This document shows, piece by piece, positions 61,502-64,000 of a DNA stretch of 64,000 nucleotides. Within the stretch, counting starts at the first letter, position 1. Each line of letters opens with the position of its first letter. Both the position numbers and the translations under genes were made by a program. This DNA comes from Pseudobdellovibrionaceae bacterium (GTDB lineage Bacteria; Bdellovibrionota; Bdellovibrionia; Bdellovibrionales; UBA1609): contig CANEZP010000019.1 of NCBI GenBank assembly GCA_947444305.1, positions 1 to 64,000 of the forward strand, written 5' to 3'. Below the pieces are notes generated by a model. It was not told the origin of the DNA. It worked only from the letters and a program-made list of their open reading frames with translations, and ran no database searches.

Positions 61502-61831
61502 TTAATCCGGAATCGTCATGTGTTCGTCGACCAAGCGATCGGCGATGGCTTCGGCGTCGACTTTGTAATTGCCTTCGTCGATCATCTTTTGCAAGCGTGC
61601 GACTTTCGCTTCGTCAACCGTCATCGGTGAGCTTGCGATCTCTTTCGCCTTCGCCATCATCTGTGCGCGCTCGGAAACGTTAACGTTCGACGAGCCTTTT
61701 AAGTTTGCGCTGCTTTTTACTGAGCCGGGCTGAATATCTTTTTTCAACGCCGCCGCGGAGTCGGCTTTGCCTAATTTTCCGGCGTCTAAATTACCCGACG
61801 GATTTCCAATTTTATTGTTTGAAACTTTCAT
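61502..61831 (-). CDS. flgM: anti-sigma-28 factor FlgM
   Basis: The 109-residue protein has a disordered N-terminal half and the C-terminal sigma-28-binding region VNVSERAQMMAKAKEIASSPMTVDEAKVARLQKMIDEGNYKVDAEAIADRLVDEHM. FlgM holds FliA inactive until the hook is complete; four flagellin promoters with sigma-28-type sequences in this window would be its targets. Confidence 0.93.
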   Translation of the reverse strand: MKVSNNKIGNPSGNLDAGKLGKADSAAALKKDIQPGSVKSSANLKGSSNVNVSERAQMMAKAKEIASSPMTVDEAKVARLQKMIDEGNYKVDAEAIADRLVDEHMTIPD

Positions 61832-61881
61832 CGCCGCTCCTCGTTTATCTCTTCTAAAAGTGTACCATATTGAGACGTTGT

Positions 61882-61912
61882 CTAGCGCAAATTATCATTC
61901 TAAGTTCCGGTC
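61882..61912 (-). promoter_or_regulatory. weak sigma-28-like promoter candidate upstream of flgM
   Basis: CTAAAG on the minus strand near 61916 is followed after about 12 bases by AATGATAA. Spacing is shorter than in the flagellin promoters. CCGGTC and GACCGG arms at 61907-61927 enclose the -35. Low weight, but flgM is a usual late-class gene. Confidence 0.3.
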
Positions 61913-61947
61913 TTTAGTGATGACCGGCAGCGCTTACGCCTATCGCA

Positions 61948-62637
61948 CTATACCCAATCCAATTTCCAGGCCAAGACCGGGCGCTCGCCGTCAAGCGTAC
62001 CTAACTTTTGCCCCGCAACCACGTCGCTTCCCACGCCCATTTCCGGCAACGAGCCCGGAAACGTCAGTTCCGACTTCACACCCTGACCATGGTCTAGTTT
62101 CACGGATGACCAACCCTCGCCTAAAGTCCTGCTTTCGGTGACTTTGCCCGCGTAGGGAGCCTGAGCTTCGTAAGATTCGCCCGACGGATTGGGCACTTCG
62201 AAACGATATTCGAGCCCGGCTTGCGGGCCCGGCGGTATCGCTTTCATTTTCATCGAATCGGTTGCGGGAATGCCGATCGGATTTTGTTTCGGCGCGATCG
62301 GCATGACGCCTTTTTTTAAATTGAACGAACCTTTATTCGCGGTCTTATTAAATTTATCGCTGATCTGCTGATGAATCATATCGGCGAGGCCGATGCCGCC
62401 TTTTTTTGTCCAGCCGTCGACGTACTGCGCGTCGAGCTGCCCTTCGAAAATCTTTTCGCCGAAACTTTGTTTCATCAAACCGCCCTCACGCTGGACGGTC
62501 GAACGCATGGCTTTGACCATTTCGCCCAAGAAATAATTCTCGTACATCTTGGCGGCGTCTTTGATCTGGCCATCGACTTTCGCGGCCTTCTCTTCAGGAT
62601 TTTGTTGAATCGGAAACGTAGAGGTCGGGATCTTCAC
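61948..62637 (-). CDS. flgJ: FlgJ-like rod scaffold fused to a degenerate LytM/M23 domain
   Basis: 229 residues. Residues 20-90 form the FlgJ rod-binding domain (DAAKMYENYFLGEMVKAMRSTVQREGGLMKQSFGEKIFEGQLDAQYVDGWTKKGGIGLADMI). The C-terminal half follows a LytM-type strand order (YEAQAPYAGKVTESRTLGEGWSSVKLDHGQGVKSELTFPGSLPEMGVGSDVVAGQKLGTLDGERPVLAWKLDW), but the catalytic HxxxD and HxH residues are absent (ELTFPGSL and AWKLDW are in their place). So it probably binds, not cuts, peptidoglycan. In enteric FlgJ this position carries a glucosaminidase. Confidence 0.8.
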   Translation of the reverse strand: MKIPTSTFPIQQNPEEKAAKVDGQIKDAAKMYENYFLGEMVKAMRSTVQREGGLMKQSFGEKIFEGQLDAQYVDGWTKKGGIGLADMIHQQISDKFNKTANKGSFNLKKGVMPIAPKQNPIGIPATDSMKMKAIPPGPQAGLEYRFEVPNPSGESYEAQAPYAGKVTESRTLGEGWSSVKLDHGQGVKSELTFPGSLPEMGVGSDVVAGQKLGTLDGERPVLAWKLDWV

Positions 62638-62666
62638 GGAGGCACATCCTTGTGCGGTCTAATATC

Positions 62667-62690
62667 CTGCTTCGCAAGCTTGCGAAGCAG
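62667..62690. repeat. perfect 24-bp palindrome upstream of flgJ-like gene
   Basis: The sequence is its own reverse complement (half-site CTGCTTCGCAAG). It lies 30 bases above the flgJ-like start codon. No T-run on either side that fits termination (plus-strand A-rich follow-on). It could be a repressor operator or a leader hairpin. Confidence 0.8.
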
Positions 62691-62795
62691 TAAAAAGTGA
62701 GGGAAGTGAGTCAGAACATTTCGCGCATCCTGCGCTATTTAGAGCAACTCAAGGTCCTTGAAGCCTTCCTGGCCTCTCGACTTGAATTCGGTTAT

Positions 62796-62885
62796 TCAGT
62801 CTCCTGCGACAGAAACAATCATACCTTTTTTGAACCGTCCTGGTCCTATAGACTCTAACTCACTACCCCCGCCCCCAGAAAACAT
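62796..62885 (-). CDS. candidate 29-residue small ORF between flgI and flgJ-like
   Basis: Too short for the track. ATG 62885 is preceded by AGGTGACAGG and opens a 29-codon frame (MFSGGGGSELES, then IGPGRFKKGMIVSVAGD) before TGA. It sits 34 bases after the flgI stop. It could be a small protein or simply part of the flgJ leader; I list it as a candidate only. Confidence 0.3.
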   Translation of the reverse strand: MFSGGGGSELESIGPGRFKKGMIVSVAGD

Positions 62886-62918
62886 CCTGTCACCTGGAGG
62901 TTATAAACTTAAATAATA

Positions 62919-63932
62919 CTATAATATTTCTAGATCCCCGTGCAAAGCCCCCGCGGCCTTTATGCTTTGGAGAATCGTGATTAAATCTTTCGGCGTTACC
63001 CCGAGCTTATTCATCGCTTTCACGATGTCGCCCACGTTCACCGATTCTTCCATCAACATAAGACGGTCCCCGTCTTTTTTGCCGGCCGCACCCTCGCCGC
63101 CGACTTTTACGGCTAAATCCCCGTGGGCGATGGCCACCCTGGAGATCTTTACGCCGTGCCCGATCACAACCGTTCCGGTCTTCTCATTCACTACGACCCG
63201 CGCCGGCTGGTCCGGGTTAATATCCAGACTCTCGATCATCGCCAGCAACTCAACCCCTTTGCCTTCAAACGGCGGGGGAGACACCACATCGATCGTGCCC
63301 GCATCCAGGGCGTTCGAAAATTTTCCGGCAAGTTCCTTATTTATTACTTTGACGATTCGGGCGGCCGTTGTGAAGTCCGGGTTATGTAACGTGAGCCTAA
63401 ACATCTTCCGGGACGCAAACTCTTGTCCTATGTCGCGTTCAATCATGGCGCCGTTGGGCAATCGGGCGCCCGTTTCGTGCACGCCCTGGCTAGAAAACCC
63501 GACCACCACCGAACCTTGGGCGACGGCATAAACCTGTTGGTCGGCCGCGCGTAACGGTGTTTGCACCAAAGTTCCGCCTTTTAAAGACGAGGCATCGCCG
63601 AGCGTACTTACCGTAATGTCTAACTTATTTCCGGATCTGGCGAACGGAGGAAGGTTGGCGGTCACGATAACGGCGGCCACACTTTTCGAAGAAACGTCTT
63701 TGCCGTTAACCTTTACGCCCAAACGGTCGAGCATCCGCTCTATCGACTTGTTCGTGAATTCCGATTTGCTGTCACCCGTGCCGTTCAAACCGACGACGAC
63801 CCCGTAACCGACGAGTTGGTTCGAGCGAACGCCGCGGATGTTCGCGATATCTTTAAGACGCGCGGCTTCGGCGCTGAACGTGAATAGCAACGGCACGGCG
63901 AACGCGATCGAGAGCAGACTCAAGCGAATCAC
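62919..63932 (-). CDS. flgI: flagellar P-ring protein FlgI
   Basis: The 337-residue product has a signal (FAVPLLFTFSAEA) and the FlgI hallmarks RLKDIANIRGVRSNQLVGYGVVVGLNGTGD, LPPFARSGNKLDITVSTLGDASSLKGGTLVQTPL and GAIIERDIG-type NGAMIERDIGQEF; it ends in the QSIKAAGALHGDLEIL tail. It builds the ring around the rod in the periplasm. The start is GTG 63932, overlapping the upstream stop. Confidence 0.96.
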   Translation of the reverse strand: MIRLSLLSIAFAVPLLFTFSAEAARLKDIANIRGVRSNQLVGYGVVVGLNGTGDSKSEFTNKSIERMLDRLGVKVNGKDVSSKSVAAVIVTANLPPFARSGNKLDITVSTLGDASSLKGGTLVQTPLRAADQQVYAVAQGSVVVGFSSQGVHETGARLPNGAMIERDIGQEFASRKMFRLTLHNPDFTTAARIVKVINKELAGKFSNALDAGTIDVVSPPPFEGKGVELLAMIESLDINPDQPARVVVNEKTGTVVIGHGVKISRVAIAHGDLAVKVGGEGAAGKKDGDRLMLMEESVNVGDIVKAMNKLGVTPKDLITILQSIKAAGALHGDLEIL

Positions 63933-64000
63933 ATTTCACCTTCTTTGCGGCGGGCACTGACGATATCGAATTTCGGATCCAATAATTTACCGGCGCTGAT
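63929..64000 (-). CDS. 3' end of an upstream flagellar gene
   Basis: A frame entering from the right edge reads ISAGKLLDPKFDIVSARRK to a TGA that overlaps the flgI GTG start by 3 bases. Only 23 residues are seen. In many genomes flgA or flgH comes before flgI, but the tail does not let me tell which. Confidence 0.55.
   Translation of the reverse strand: MSAGKLLDPKFDIVSARRKEGEM

Noticed and set aside
1-64000. CRISPR arrays, insertion sequences, prophage or tRNA genes
   Set aside because: None found: no regular short repeats with spacers, no transposase-like protein and no cloverleaf-like sequence were seen.

Overview
The window comes from a predatory-type Gram-negative bacterium, most likely a member of the Bdellovibrionota (Bdellovibrio-like). 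This is inferred from several short (about 276-277 residue) flagellin genes in separate transcription units, an unusual abundance of secreted lipoproteins, a CsrA/FliW pair beside flgL-flgK-flgN-flgM-flgI, and moderate GC content. No rRNA, tRNA, insertion sequence, prophage or CRISPR array was seen.

Layout. 1-4.1 kb (minus): a Pal / small lipoprotein / CpoB envelope operon running into tsaD, rsmA and smpB. 4.3-12.8 kb: an SSB paralogue without the usual acidic tail, a hypothetical gene, and a MarR regulator divergent from a four-gene operon (small beta-barrel, TolC-like channel, lipoprotein with three internal repeats, RND pump) that has no recognisable periplasmic adaptor. 12.8-18.2 kb (minus): DUF2959 lipoprotein, YaiI, a membrane coiled-coil protein, then aspartate aminotransferase, coaD, rsmD, a PilZ-like protein, a lone receiver and, at 18.2-20.1 kb, a soluble histidine kinase. 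20-27.7 kb (minus): two long GT9 glycosyltransferases, a 59-codon ORF, a Maf N-terminal-like protein and a TPR protein directly upstream-to-downstream with a FliT-like chaperone, FliS, FliD and FlaG. This looks like a flagellin modification and filament-cap island. 27.8-36.5 kb: a very large lipoprotein, a Calx-beta lipoprotein, HrpB helicase and a secreted catalase-superfamily protein. 36.6-47.6 kb: four flagellin genes, each with its own promoter region, interleaved with small envelope genes, an S9 peptidase and a collagen-like lipoprotein. 47.7-56.7 kb: MeaB, a sigma-54-preceded membrane protein with a beta-barrel partner, and a PadR-led operon (PadR, DUF1700/HAAS-like, PrmA, RsmE, RDD protein, heptose adenylyltransferase). 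56.7-64 kb (minus): the flagellar block flgI, FlgJ-like, flgM, flgN, flgK, flgL, a hypothetical gene, csrA and fliW.

How it fits together. The flagellar genes cover P-ring, rod scaffold, hook-filament junction (FlgK, FlgL), cap (FliD), filament (four flagellins), export chaperones (FlgN, FliS, FliT-like), the anti-sigma factor FlgM and the CsrA/FliW translational switch. Read by eye, all four flagellin genes carry a sigma-28-like promoter with exactly the same 14-base gap between a CTWWAG-type -35 and a GNCGAWAR-type -10. Two or three of them share an extra conserved block just upstream of the -35. A 24-bp near-identical element sits in opposite orientation in the leaders of the third and fourth flagellin genes. 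Two genes near the flagellins carry good GG-N10-GC sigma-54 promoter matches.

Limits: all family assignments are from reading the translated sequences without database search. Start codons were moved from the ORF track where a ribosome binding site or overlap clearly favoured another codon; the evidence says so each time.
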